Part shown: in pieces, positions 9,154 to 21,539 of the stretch
Layout: each line of letters begins with the position of its first letter
Numbering within the stretch: position 1 is the stretch's first letter
Origin: Clavelina lepadiformis
Lineage: Eukaryota > Chordata > Ascidiacea > Aplousobranchia > Clavelinidae
Direction of reading: 5' to 3'
Assembly: GCF_947623445.1 (NCBI RefSeq)
Contig: NC_135242.1
Span: forward strand, 124,001-188,000
Length of the DNA: 64,000 nt
The notes under the pieces: generated by a model
What the model saw: the letters and a program-made list of their open reading frames with translations, nothing else
Database searches by the model: none
Told to the model about the DNA's origin: nothing
Program-made: the position numbers and the translations under genes

Positions 9154-12100
9154 CTATTCAAAACACTTTTCCCGCCTCTCTGCCGATTTTATAAATGCAG
9201 CCACCCGGTCCTGAATTTGTTTTGCAGTTTTATTTGCGCAGAGAGACAGGGCGCCGTGCTCTAATGCGGCCCTTGCCTCCGCGATGAATATTCTTTGTTT
9301 GTTCCTAATTCTTTCGGCAAAGTTACTCTTCACTTCGGAATTCTCTTCCTTTGTGAATTGCCTTCTACTTTTCTGAAGCACCCAATAGTAACATTAGTTA
9401 ATACCAGTTTTTTACTTACTTAAATAACATGCAAAGCTCCAGTTTCTTTGTAACTTACATATTTTATCACATCGGCTGTGAGAACCACAGTTTCTAAATT
9501 TGCTGTCTTGTCCCGTGTTTTAGTGGCGCTTTCTTCTGCATGAGACGCTTCTTCGGAGTTGTGGGATTCATCGCTATGAATACTTCTGGCACTGTCTTCT
9601 GGACGAAAACAGCCAGAACTTTCCGCTTCTTCATGGATGGTATCACGACCCTAAAACACAATGATTGACAGTAGTTCCAGTTCAACGTTTATGCGAAATA
9701 CAAAGCATTTATTTCGCTAAACTGCAATCTTACATAAAGGGATTGAATAGCATCAAAGGCGATGATGGACTCGTCGCTTTGCAGCGGATTGATGTAATGC
9801 GTTTCCTGTGTAGAAGGCAGTTGCGCCATAAGGCCTGCCACCATTTCCCGTTGTTACGGGTTTTTTGCGCGGATCTGCAAAATAATATGTGCATCGTCAT
9901 ACTGCAAACAACCAGCAGGATATAAAGAATAGTTGCACATATTACAGTACATGAGGAAAGCAAACCTGGGTCGCTGTGCATTTCCGAACCATGGTGGCTG
10001 TGAGTTTGCGGCCCTTTGGCACTGCAGCTGCGCAGACATGCTGCAGGGCTTTGGCGACGTGGGAACTTGTCAATTGCTCCCCGCGCCACTCAAAGACATA
10101 TTTTTGACCTTCCGCTACTCGCACGAACGAAGAAAGGGCTTCCATCACTGGCGGTCTTACTACGATTTGAGCCGGCCCGCACGTAAGCCCGGTCTTATGA
10201 TGCAACACCTGTCAAAACTTTAAGTAATTATCAATCACTTACAAACTTGACAGCCAACAACATGACCAGCAATACGTACTCGTATGACATAATATCCTTT
10301 TTTGGCCTTTTCTGCCTCCTTCGCTTCTTCCACCAGCATTCCCCTCACCGCGCTCGGTCTTTGCGCATTTTCAAATGTTAATACGGTGAAAAGAACTTCA
10401 CCATATCCGCGCATCCGGTCAGGTCCGGGATGCTCAACCATGCCTGTAGATAATGGAAAATACTTTACTGTAAACGGCAAACCTCATACGTTTTTGCTTC
10501 ACACCACTTACGTCGCATGTCTCGAATGCATATTGATATATAGCGTGAACGAAGAACTTTGTTCACGTCTTCAGTTTGCACGGCATTCCGTCTATCCCGC
10601 CCTTTTATTTCGTAGCGTCTACAAATATTTTTTGGCAACATCAAAGTTTGAACAAAACTTTAAACAAACTAATAACATACCGCTCCTGGAGGCGTCTCCT
10701 GTAAAATTCATTCCACTGTTTGACCCTTATCATTGTTGCCTGATACTCGAAGTTGCACGCTGCCGCATACTTCATTCTCATAACTTGATGAATGCAACTA
10801 TTGCGGCATTGTGCGCAATGAATGTTGAAGGCTTGCAGCTGCTTTCCTCAAGCAACTGCCAATGTAGTCTGTAGTAAACGCAACAAACCACAAATAAAGC
10901 AAGTTCTACGTAGGTACTTACTTTAACGTGCTTCGCTTGGTGGGCGTCCAAGCTGAAAGCGTTTAAATCGGAAGAGTTGCAGTGAGCAACTACTCGTTGC
11001 AAAATTGACTTCTGCTTTTCGGCCTCATCTGCTCTTTTGCCTCCTCCGTCAACAGTTTGCAGATAGGCGGAGAAATTTCGGAGGCAGGCAGTCCACGTAA
11101 AAGCTGGGCTAGTTGGTTCAGGCGACTGATCAGACAATAATCGTTATAATAATACACATACAACTAAAAGCGCAGCATGTTCTGACTTCTGAAGCATTTA
11201 TTCTCTCTAAATATTGCTACATAATTATGTACACAAGCAATTACCTTCGCCGTGTTCTCACGTCGCCGACCATCGAGCGACCTCACCAGTTCCTGCACTC
11301 GTTCGCCATCCAACACGTGCTTGGCACCTTTCAGGTGCTTTTTCAGGAATTTGACGAACTGGCCGCATAAGGGGCACTTTTGCTTTCCTTTACTGGTCAG
11401 CTGGTTGTAGGTGATTTGGTGAATGTTGCGGCAATGCCGGCCAACGTTAATTACCATTTTCATGCAGATCCTTAAAAACATAAAAATCACAAAAAAATAG
11501 GAAATATTGTTTTCAGGACAGCTTAAAGACCATACCTGCAGTATTTCGCTTTCTTTTTGAGATAACTTTTTTCCCCATGAACGTCCTCCGCCCCACTCTT
11601 GTCCGCTTCACCTACCATCTCGTCTGATTCCCTTTCATCAACCACCATCTCGTCTTCTTCTCTCTCCAACACTTTTTCTTCCCTTGCTGCCTCTTCCATC
11701 TCTTCTTCAGTTTCCTTTTTGATAGTTATATTTTCGCTTCCATCATAAAACAAAGCAGTTTAAGCCATCAAAGTTTACATAGAGCATGGTAATTTTTGAA
11801 ATCCGGCATAATTTTAAGCCATGTTACTCACAGAATACTGTCAATGTGTTGTAGCATTTCTGATGCTACAGTTTCCCGGGCAGCCACGAATTCGACCGTT
11901 GAGTCGCTGAGGTTCCTAAAACAGCAGACATGGAACAACTTCTGAATTAATGTAAACATTATCAAATAAAATAAGAATTTAACTCAAATCCGGGCGCTAT
12001 ACGAAAAACAAACAATCTAAACGCTAACGTTAAAGAGCTTACTTATAGGCAAGATCTAGTTCCTGGCCAACCTCGCCCATACTTTCCATTGTGTTTTGGC

Positions 12101-12168
12101 CGAAACTAGATCTCTGTTGGTCTTCGATTTTAATGAAATAACTACGGCCTTCTTCAACTGAGCTGCAA
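9154..12168 (-). pseudogene. Crypton-like tyrosine recombinase gene, multi-exon, one nonsense codon
   Basis: Exon-like open segments run from about 12168 down to a stop at 9154. In order they carry an acidic region (11523-11753), a cysteine/histidine zinc-knuckle exon (about 11240-11470: VGRHCRNIH then CPLCGQFVKFLKKH), a helical N-terminal recombinase-like region (10690-11130), and a catalytic domain. In the catalytic domain, 10250-10480 has the first Arg in ENAQRPSAVRGML; 9966-10208 has HHKTGLTCGPA (Lys) and LTATMVRKCTAT (the HxxR-equivalent Arg); about 9730-9874 has ETHYINP (the catalytic Tyr). A C-terminal SANT/Myb-like exon (9154-9381, RRQFTKEENSEVK) follows. The order R-K-R-Y is that of tyrosine recombinases, and YR genes with these zinc and SANT-like modules are Crypton-related in other animals as far as I recall. 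TAA at 9854-9856 interrupts the frame between the second Arg and the Tyr, and the 10.7-10.9 kb segment may hold a frameshift. Probably a dead or dying copy. Confidence 0.6.
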
Positions 12169-13111
12169 AAGAAACATTTTTACGTTTTTCTTCTACTACC
12201 CAGGACAGAGTTTGAAGAAAACATCCGTTTTACGAAATCTGTCAAGTACAGAGTAAAAGAAAAAGTGAAAACTCTCACCCGAAACCTTGGACTAGAGATT
12301 TCATTGACTTTTTTCGAGTTTCGAAATACCCAGTCTCTGCAAAATTGAAATGTTTCAGAGTTTTTTTTTCTTTTAAAGAGCTGCAAAATAAAATAATCAA
12401 CTAAGCGAAAAAAAAATTTTTCGGCAAGGAGAAGCCATTTCAACTTTATTATCTCACATTAAAGTCTGTAAAATACGGCAAGGACTTTACAAAGCCTCAA
12501 GAGCACTTTTAAAATGTTAATCTCTCTGACCACGTCGAGGACAAAACACGCGAAATACCGTTCAAGAAAACGTCCTAGCCCCGGAAACGAACAAACTTCT
12601 GCTTTCACGGCAATGCATAGAAAACAAAATAAGAAGCATTTTGTTAAACACCGCGGAGGAAAAATACTTAACCTCAGCAAGGAGGAAAAATGCGATATGC
12701 AGTAACTTGAAAATTCCTAACCCCAACGAAGAGAAACCCAAAATGCCAGTAACTAAAAATTTTTAAACCCTACGTTACTAACCAAGTTGTCCCAACTCCA
12801 GCAAAGAAAACTAAAACTATAAGTGCTGGGGTTAGGACTTTTGCGGATACCTAATCTTGACAAATGCTTCTCCTTCATAGTACCTCTAAACTTTCTTTCC
12901 CCGATTATAGGAGATGCGATTTGAAGTTATGGAGAGCGAAAACGTAAACACCTAGATTTCCTCAGCAATTAACTTAAATCAGTTAATCTAATTTGAACAT
13001 TCTACATTAAAACGATTTTATATTGCGGGCTATGAACCAAATTTTCTTATAATTCGCTTGCCTTCACTCGATTTTTAAAAATTGACTTGGTTACTGTGCA
13101 GTCAATCATTA

Positions 13112-14932
13112 CATTGGTCTACAAAAACAAAAAAATCTTTGTTGCATGAACTTTGATGATTGATTTAGGCTAAGTTTTGGTTGCTGAATCCAATTCTGAG
13201 CTCAGAATTGCTCTATCACGTCAGGTTTTTTCGCTGCGCATTTTCCCCAATTTCATAAATTGATCAAATTTTGACTTTCATTAGCGACGGTACGGTGAGC
13301 GTATAACAGCAACAAATCAAATATTGTTATTGAAATCACCTATGATGAAACCTCGGCTGGAAGTTTTGTTGTAGCACAGAATGACAGAGTTTTCAGTAAA
13401 CTTTAATCTAGTGGTTATCAATCTTTCTTCAATCACGGACCTCTTTTCGAATTTCGAAAATATATGTGGACGCATTCATTTTTTTCTTTCGTTTCTCTTT
13501 ACTTAGTTACCATCTTTATACATCGCGCTTGGTTTATACATCACGTTTGCTAGCTCATTACTGAGTTACCGTCTTTATCTGTATACATCTGCCCTGGAGA
13601 CTTAAAAGGTAGACTTAAATGCTTTTTGTGACAGCACCCTGCTCTTTAGTAAAACGTAAACATTGTCAACAATAAACATAACATTGTTCGTATAATGTAA
13701 AAGAAAATTGACAGCTCAAAACGAAGCCTGAAGTGCGTGTTACTTCACAATGGAAATAAATATACATCGATTCCAGTAGGACATTCTGTGACACTCAAAG
13801 AAACGTATGAAAACATTAAGGATGTGCTGGAAACACTGAAGTACAGTGATTATGGCTGGGGATTATGTGTAGACGTAAAAATGATGAACTTTCTGTTAGG
13901 ACAGCAAGGTGGTTACACCAAATACCCTTGTTTTCTCAGCTACTGGGATAGCAGAGCCAAAGATGAGCATTGGATAAAAGATAAGTAGCCAGAAAGGAGC
14001 AGTTTAACACCTGGAGAGAAACATATCATTCATAACCCGTTAGTAGATACCAAGAAGATCATCCTGCTGCTACTTCTAATCAAACTTGGGGCAATGAAAT
14101 GATATGCTAAGGCTCTTGATCACAATGGAGATTGCTTTAAGTACATCTGCTAAGCTTTCCCAAGTCTCAGTGAAGAAAAGAAAGAAAAAGGCTGGAATTT
14201 TTAGTGGCCCACAAATAAGGCAGCTGTTCAGAGATCCAAACTTTGCAGCATCAATGAACACAGTTGAAGCAAGGGCTTGGAATGATTTTCTTTAGTTGTT
14301 AGTAACTCCTTTGGCAACAGAAAAGCAGAGAACTATCGAGACCTCTTAAAAGAAATGTTATCCAGTATGCAAGAGAAGATATGCAATACGAGCATAAAGC
14401 TACATTTTCTGAAAAATCATTTAGATTACTTTTCTGAAAACCTTGGGGACTTCAGTGAAGAATAAGGTGAGCGCTTTCACTAAGACATTAGAGTTATATG
14501 AAAGAGCGCTAACAAGGCCGATGGGACTGCCACATGATGGCACATTACTGCTGGAACTTGAAGAGAGAAAATTACACCACTACCCATAAACGAAAGCCAT
14601 TAAAACGAAAATTTTCGAGCTCTTAAAGATTGTGGCATTTCTGTATCATTACATTGATTGTTCAACGGCTAGTTTCTAGTGATATTTTTTAAATGATTTC
14701 GAGGCTTTGTGTTCGTGTTTTGCATGATTAAGCGTTCCAGCAGTTTTGATTAAAACAACCTCTACATTTCGAGGCGGTTTCTGATTTGCGATATTATTTA
14801 TAATGAACATATATATTATTTCAAAAACGTGATGTGATAGAAAAAAAATAATGCCAGATTCGGATTCAGCGCCCCAAAATTAGGTAAAAAAGACCCCAAC
14901 ACAGTCTGCCGCAAAAATCGTGCTGACCAGTG
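13112..14932 (+). mobile_element. CACTG-terminus DNA transposon, copy 2 (decayed)
   Basis: The left end CATTGGTCTACA and right end (reverse-complemented) CACTGGTCAGCA match the element at 2383-4445. Internal terminal-repeat blocks such as TTGGGGCGCTGAATCCG are kept at the right. TTA flanks both sides (13109-13111 and 14933-14935) as the 3-bp target duplication. Orientation is opposite to copy 1. It landed within the repeat family seen in tandem at 15.4-16.8 kb, since blocks of that family occur on both sides (about 12.8-13.0 and 15.2 kb). Confidence 0.65.
13715..14630 (+). pseudogene. Decayed transposase of CACTG element copy 2
   Basis: Open pieces reproduce the copy-1 protein in order: LLHNGNKYTSIPVGHSVTLK, VDVKMMNFLLGQQGGYTKYP with the CFLSYWDSRAKDEHW block (13737-13988), GIFSGPQIRQLFRDP (14190-14245) and the KLHFLKNH...ENLGDFSEE block near 14400-14465. 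Several stop codons and shifts separate them, including TAG at 13986-13988. The CxxC of copy 1 (CFLC) is CFLS here. Non-functional. Confidence 0.7.
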
Positions 14933-15364
14933 TTATTAATGGCTAAGATAAGAACTCGCCGGCGGAGGCGTTAAGATAAGCGGTGAGATCAAATAAGCGG
15001 TAAGATCAGATATAAGCGGTGATAAGAACTCGCGGGCGGCGTAACAAAGTAATTGCAGTTGCGGTTTGACAAGTTTAACAATATAAATTTGCAGCATAAC
15101 AAATCGATCGGCTTTGGAAAATGCGTCGGAATGAACTAATGTATTTAGTTGTTACAAAGAGCACGAGCGACGCTCGCTAAGACATGGAGGGCGAAAACAT
15201 TAACACGTAGATTGCTAGATATGATTTGAATATTCTACATGAAAGCGCTTTTAAATTGTTGGCTTCAAAAAAATCTGTCTGTCAGATGTGCTGTCTCCAA
15301 TGACTGTTCTAACATCTCGCGAGAAAAACAAGCGTGGCGGGAGCATAGACATCTAATAATAAAA

Positions 15365-16781
15365 AAGTAATTTTACATACACGGCTCACCCAAACTTCCT
15401 AAACCCAGTCTTGGGGTTAGGACTTTTGCGGTTTTGAAAACTGGAAAAATGTTTCTCCTAGTTCGCTCTGTAATTTGTGTCTCAGGTTAAACGAGTTAAG
15501 ATTCAAAATGGTGGAAATGATTCACTAACACGCACAAGCCGTGACATTCCTTACCACCTTGTAAATTTCGGCGATTATAAATTACGGTCTGCGAAACGAA
15601 TCTTGCGATATATGCTTTCCAAACAGTGGTGCGCAAGCCTATCTAACTCCTACTACATTTTCTCTGGCTTTCTTATAACTTTGTTCCACGCGTCATACTT
15701 AAACGCTTCCACATCTACGAATGACTGCCTTAAATGACTGCGCATACATCTCGTGCGAACAACTCGAGGGAAAAAAGCATGTTTGGCGGGGCGGCATAGA
15801 CATCTAACATTAAAGAAGCAATTTGACATATACGGCTCACCAAAAAATCCTAAACCCTGTCTTGGGGTTAGGACTTTTGCGATTTTGAAAACTGGAAAAA
15901 TGTTTCTCCTTGTTCGCTCTGTAATTTGTGTCTCAGGTTAAACGAGTTAAGATTCAAAATGGTGGAAATGATTCACTAACACGCACAAGCCGTGACATGG
16001 CTTACCACTTTGTAAAATTCGGCGATTATAAATTACGGCCTGCAAAACAAATCTTGCGATATATGCTTTGCAAACAGTGATAAGCAAGCCTATTTACCTC
16101 CTACTACATTTTCTCTGGCTTTCTTATAACTTTGTTCCACGCGTCAAACTTAAACCGCTTCCACATCTACAACTGACTGCCTTAAATGACTGCGCATACA
16201 TCTCGTGCGAACAACTCGAGGAAAAAAGTGCACGTTTGGCGGCGCGGCATAGACATCTAACATTAAAGAAGCAATTTGACATACACGGCTCACCCAAACT
16301 TCCTAAACCCAGTCTTGACTCTTGGGGTTAAGACTTTTGCGATTTCGAAAACTGGAAAAATGTTTCTCCTTGTTCGCTCTGTAATTTGTGCCTCAGGTTA
16401 AACGAGTTAAGATTCAAAATGGTGGAAATGATTCACTAACACGCACAAGCCGTGACATTTCTTACCACCTTGTAAATTACGGCGATTATAAATTGCGGTC
16501 TGCGAAACCAATCTTGCGATATATGCTTTGCAAACAGTGATGCGCAAGCCTATCTACCTCCTACTACATTTTCTCTGGCTTTCTTATAACTTTGTTCCAC
16601 GCGTCAAACTTAAACCGCTTCCACATCTACAACTGACTGCCTTAAATGACTGCGCATACATCTCGTGCGAACAACTCGAGGAAAAAAGTGCACGTTTGGC
16701 GGGGCGGCATAGACATCTAACATTAAAGGAGCAATTTGACATATACGGCTCACCAAAATTTCCTAAACCCTGTCTTGGGGT
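15365..16781. repeat. ~455-bp tandem repeat, about three units
   Basis: The phrase TTGGGGTTAGGACTTTTGCG recurs at about 15411, 15862, 16322 and (start only) 16775, giving periods of 451, 460 and 453 bp. Other fixed phrases such as AAACGAGTTAAGATTCAAAA and ACGCACAAGCCGTGACAT keep the same spacing. Unit-to-unit identity looks above 90%. The last unit ends at the hAT terminus at 16782. Part of the same family lies at 12.8-13.0 and 15.2 kb. Plus-strand open frames here (15753-15941, 16068-16331, 16528-16905) are repeat-borne and not convincing genes. Confidence 0.8.
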
Positions 16782-18906
16782 CAGTGGCGTAGCAGCCACC
16801 TGGCGGTTCTGGCTCTGCGCCAGGGGCGGCAGGCTGCAAGGGGGCGGAAAAATGAGGCTGCACATTGCACACAGCACGAGAATTTTAAAAAAAATGGAGC
16901 GGTAAACAAGCTATTTTGTTACAATTTGGTCCCGCTGACCAAGAAAACTGTGGAAGGTGAACCAGTCCTGGGCATTTAAACGTTTAATTGTAAACTTTTA
17001 AGTTGTTGTTGATTGTAAACGTTTAAATGACAGGTTGTGGTTAAATTTATACAAGTGTTAATTTAGACTCGAAAATGAAACGTGTCAAAGAGAGTGGAGC
17101 TTTTTTTAAAAAGAAGAAAAAAGCAAGAGAAGCAGAATTAAAAAAGCACAAGGGAGCTATGCTAAAATTTGCAACCTCTTCTGGTTCAAATGTTTTTTTA
17201 ACATTACCAGAGAACGATTCAAATGAAAACCCAGACAATAACGCTGAGCTCCAGAGAGATACTGAAAATATCAGCTTATCAGCAGAAACGCAAGAAACAG
17301 GGTCTATCAAAAGTAATACCAATGAAATCAATTATGCATTGCCATTTATAGATGGAGACGAAGGTGAAAATAACGACGAAGCAGTTGCAGTAGTCAACAA
17401 TTTGCCTAATGATGTGGCCTCTTGGCCTGAAGCTATAGATCACCATTTGTATGAATGAAGAGCGAAAAAGTGGAAAGCAATTTTAGAAAGCGTTGTTGAT
17501 GTCATATTATTTCTAAGTAAGCAAAACCTTCCTTTTCGAGGACATCGTGAAGCTTTTGAATCCAGCAACCAAGGGAATTTTTTAGAGACCGTGAAGCTTC
17601 TGGATAAAATATAGTCCCGTAATCATCAAATACCTTTCTGATATTCGTATTTCTACGAAGATGACAACTACTTATCTTTCTCCCACTATTCAAAATGAGC
17701 TTATTTTGCTTCTCAGTAAAAAAGTCAAAAACATCGTTCTTGAAGAGGTGCGGGAAACTAAATATTTTGCGATTATGTGCGACAGTACTCCGGACGTATC
17801 ACATACTGATCAAATGACTCTTATAGTCAGATATGTAACAATCAAAAACAGTATTGCCCAACTGAAGGAATTGTTTTTGAATATCTTTCCGTTGAGCGGA
17901 AAAACGGCAGCTGAAGTTTCTCAATCTATTCTAGATGAACTTGAACTAAACAACTTAGATGTGATGATGTGTAGGGGACAAGGCTACGACAACGCATCTA
18001 CTATGTCGGGAATTCATACTGGAGTTCAGCAAAAAATCAAAAACATAAATCCAAAAGCACTACTCGTACCGTGTGGAAATCACACACTGAATCTTGCAGG
18101 TGTTCATGCCGTCGGATCGCCGCATTTAAGCGACAGATTTTCGCTGTTTTACAAAGTATGTTTTTTTTGCTGCCTCTACTCATAGGTGGGATGTCCTTCT
18201 AAACTCTAAAGCATGCGCCAATCGCGCTGAAGCGAGTGATTGATACGCGATGGAGCGCACATCACGCTGCTGTAAAGGCTCTTCACGCATGCAGGTTTTG
18301 ATGAGTTTATGGATGCTCTAGAGTCTAGAGGAACTATGTAATCCAAACGAAAATCTTAATACACGAGGTGACGCTCATAGTATTCTAGAAGCGATTCAGA
18401 ATTTTTCTTTCTGTTTCTTCTTATGTTTTTGGAAAGTAATCCTGCGAGAATCTCATGATACTCAAACTTACTTGCAGCAAAAAGGATTGCTGTTAGCGCA
18501 ATGCTCTAACAAGATGAAAGCGTTTGTCAACTTTTTAGTGGAAGAACGAGATAATCTGGTTAAAGGTTCTGTGGATGCAGCGATCAAAAAATGCACAGAG
18601 CTAGAGATTCCAGTTGAAGATCGGAGAGTTCGCAGAAAAAAGAGAATGCCTGGCGAACACGCAGAAGATGTTGGCCTTAGTGTTGTTGGAGAAGTAAGAC
18701 GATGCATGTTTCAAGCATTGGACAGATTTAAACTTGAAGCTGAAACTAGGTTTACCGGCATACACCACTTGAATGATATGTTTGGATTTTTGAATCCTCA
18801 CGCACTGCTGCAAAGCGAAAGTCACAATGGATTCACCAACGCTTTTAGAAGCACTTATGACGACGAGGTGGACTTTTTGGAGCTAGCTGTGGAAATTGAG
18901 ATTTAA
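16782..18906 (+). mobile_element. hAT transposon (ZMYM1/DUF4371 type), decayed
   Basis: The left end CAGTGGCGTAGCAGCC is a typical hAT terminal repeat. Coding pieces follow on the plus strand: 17075-17458 (basic and acidic N-terminus), a segment with FLSKQNLPFRGHREAFESSN and GNFLETVKLL (17460-17613), 17661-18185 with YLSPTIQNELI, then KYFAIMCDSTPDVSHTDQM and CGNHTLNLAGVHA, and 18472-18906. These are hallmarks of the hAT subgroup that gave rise to vertebrate ZMYM1-like proteins. Stops at 17456-17458, 17612-17614 and 18183-18185 and frame changes break the protein. The C-terminal dimerisation domain and right terminal repeat are missing. No copy of the expected target duplication (CTTGGGGT, 16774-16781) is seen at the right. 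Confidence 0.75.
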
Positions 18907-19237
18907 GAGGCCGGTGCGAAGCAGTGAAACCACGTTTGACACTAAGTTCTCGAATTTCCAGCTCTGCACGATCAACAAATATATTTTTTATTTCGCACAC
19001 CTTAACCCGTTACTGTTTTTGTTGTTTTAACTTCACAAATTTTCAACAGACATTCGTGTTGAAGTTAATTTAACAAAATGCTTCCAAACCTTCCCTTTAA
19101 CTACGACCGTCGTCGTGAATTCATTTACATAACGGTTTAACTCTTCATATTTAACATTTCAGACAATAGAAAGCATTGTGACATCACATTGTCACAAACA
19201 TAAAACAAGCAGCGAACTTAATGTACAAAACAGGTGG

Positions 19238-19902
19238 TTAAGTCAATTGCTTGGCTTTCTGGTACAGACTGTCGACGACCAAGGACATGCTGGAGATTAC
19301 TTCAAGCGCGGTCTCATACGTTTTATCAACCACCTGCTCATCAAATAATATCAGGACTTCTTCACCTTGTGAATCAAAGTTACCTGAACTTTAGAGAAGG
19401 GTTCGATAACTCGCAGAAGGTTCTGTTCCAGCAGGTTGTCATAAAGCTTGTCGAGGTGGGCGGGTATGATTCGATCGGCTTCTAACTCTTTTCCATACAA
19501 AGTTAAAACACTTTAAGCTCCGATATTGAACGATTGCGACTTGCCTTTGCCACGCACTTCATTGCTTCGATCTATGAACAAGCGCACAACACCATCTTAC
19601 AAGGAGCCAACTACTTCAACATTCACACCTCCACAGCTAAATTTGTTAGTCAATGTTTGGAAATAAGAAAAACTGGCCACACCTAAGCACAACTCTGTAC
19701 GAATAATAACATGTTTGGAGTACTGTAATACGGAGTCTTTATTATTTATATTACATTGGAAAAGAGGTTATCTTAGGCCCAGCTGAGTTCAAACAGGAAC
19801 TCTTTGGTGATGAGGACAGCACACAGTATCCGTATTACCTAATTGCCCGAGTATTTCAACGCAAGCTTCCCTCCTAGCAGAGCCTGGACATCATCAGGTG
19901 CA

Positions 19903-19934
<32 letters not shown>

Positions 19935-20087
19935 CAACGACGACACAGCTTTGTTGCTCTCTATCGAGTCGTAGCCCTCAAATGCTTCATAGAAATATGA
20001 GTACGCCGTCTTCCAATCTTTCTCCTCAGCTGCATTTAAGATCCCAGACTGTCTGTCAGGCGCGGCTTGCATTTTGGGACTGTCTGT
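19238..20087 (-). pseudogene. 26S proteasome subunit PSMD11/Rpn6 pseudogene fragment
   Basis: Minus-strand segments match the C-terminal half of PSMD11, a lid subunit of the 26S proteasome. 19839-20087 carries HAAEEKDW-type sequence ([20 protein letters not shown], then [20 protein letters not shown] and KLALKYSG); about 19510-19571 carries IEAMKCVAKASRNRS; about 19395-19500 carries [20 protein letters not shown] then VIEPFSKVQ; and 19238-19370 carries [13 protein letters not shown] to AKQLT-stop. Damage is clear: an in-frame TAG right after the first segment, a frameshift near 19500-19520, an AAPDRQSG stretch where the family usually has Leu and Met, and loss of about 35 residues of the PCI winged-helix between VQ and the last segment. 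The segments are separated by splice-like junctions, so this looks like a copied genomic fragment rather than a retrocopy. An intact gene should exist elsewhere. Confidence 0.75.
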
Positions 20088-20162
20088 CTGAAAAAATAAA
20101 AATTTAAAGTAATGAGTGAAAGAAGTTTTAATGACCAGCAAGTAGAGAAAAATGCGAAACAT

Positions 20163-21539
20163 TCACAACCAAAAACAATTTAATTTTCAACAGCGAGGAA
20201 AATGTGAGATAGCGATTACCAAAAATGTTGTAATCACTAATCATCATCATATTGGAAAATGCGAAATATAAATAACTAAACATGTTTTAATTTCCAGCAA
20301 TTGGGAAATTGCGAAATATCCATAACAAAGAAGTTTAAATGCCTAGTCATTATTGTTGCTAGCCATTGTTTTATTATTGTATATTCCGAAAATAAAACAG
20401 CACAAGTAAAGGAACGTATGGAAAGGAACAAGTAAACATCAAAGTACATACTAGTAGTGATAGGTGATAAGCCAGTAACAGTCCACAAACAACTTCCACG
20501 GTTTTTACAATGTCTTTAGTTGCCATCTTTTCTACATCCACAGCCAATATTGTGTCAGTGCTGGTGATGGAGTCGCTGCTACTGTTTGCTAATAATGACC
20601 AATCCACCGTTGATGCGTCGCAAGTCAAGCAAACTCTTCCAAAGGCGTCGCAACGAAAAAAATCTTTAGAATCACCGGGCTACAGTAAGAAACTGTTTGA
20701 AGTTTGGCTACAATTGGTGAAAGAACTGTCAAATACGGTTGTCGATGGGCTGCAGTAAGAAACTAAATGTTGTTTGGCTACAAGTAGTGTAACGAAGTGT
20801 CAAACAGATATCGTCGTTTGGCTACAGTTAGAAACTAATTGACGGTTGCTACTTAAGTTGTGCAACAAACTGCAAATATATTTGTCGGTTGGATCTTGTT
20901 CCTTTTGTTTTGTAAAATTGTCCAAATTCGTGCCACTAGATAAAAAATATCAAAATATCTGCTTTGCATCGTGTTGCGTTATTCCGTAAACGTCACATGA
21001 CTGTTACCGACATGTTGGGCTTAATTGGTTTGATTTAACAAGATCTCATTCTGCCATCCAAGTAGTAACTTCATTGTGTGATATTTTATTACACGTCTGG
21101 TTAGGAATGGGAATATTGATTACATACACATAGCGGGTAATAATACTGCAGCAACGCTTGAAAGTGCAACAAAACATTTTGAAGCAAGATTAGACCTAAA
21201 ATATCTTCTGTCCACTCTGGGTTGATAAAACATGAAAGACTTAACGTGCTGCAACTGCATGCAAAGGTTCCCCAGCAAAGTAGTTGCAGTTATCAACTAA
21301 ACGCGGAACAAGTTAGGTTCATCCGTTGAACTGCAGTATAACAGGCATATTTAGGACCGTTGTTAATCTGGCTACATCGACACAACTTCAAGATATAATG
21401 GTTACGTTAAAACAAAATAAATTGTACGGCCCACAATCAATCATGTTGCCGTCAACCTATAAGCGCAAATGATGCGTTACAACTAAGTGGCTTGTTAAGT
21501 ATAGAGACTATGTACAGGACAAGTATCGGGCATTTTTGC
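20163..21539. other. Intergenic, 3' of Duox
   Basis: No gene is identified. A minus-strand open frame at 20374-20628 has no recognised domain; it might be an upstream piece of the PSMD11 fragment but does not match its N-terminal half. Poly(A) signals for Duox are not obvious immediately after its stop. Confidence 0.35.

Noticed and set aside
8882..9214. Plus-strand 110-codon ORF
   Set aside because: It overlaps antisense to the LRR-like frame and the last exon of the recombinase-like gene and has a Lys/Asn-rich, low-information sequence.
18906..18935. Possible right terminal repeat of the ZMYM1-type hAT (GGTGCGAAGCAGTG)
   Set aside because: Poor match to the left end and no copy of the expected CTTGGGGT duplication beside it.
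20374..20628. Minus-strand ORF between Duox and the PSMD11 fragment, possible PSMD11 N-terminus
   Set aside because: Its sequence does not resemble the PSMD11 N-terminal half and no phase-matched junction was found.
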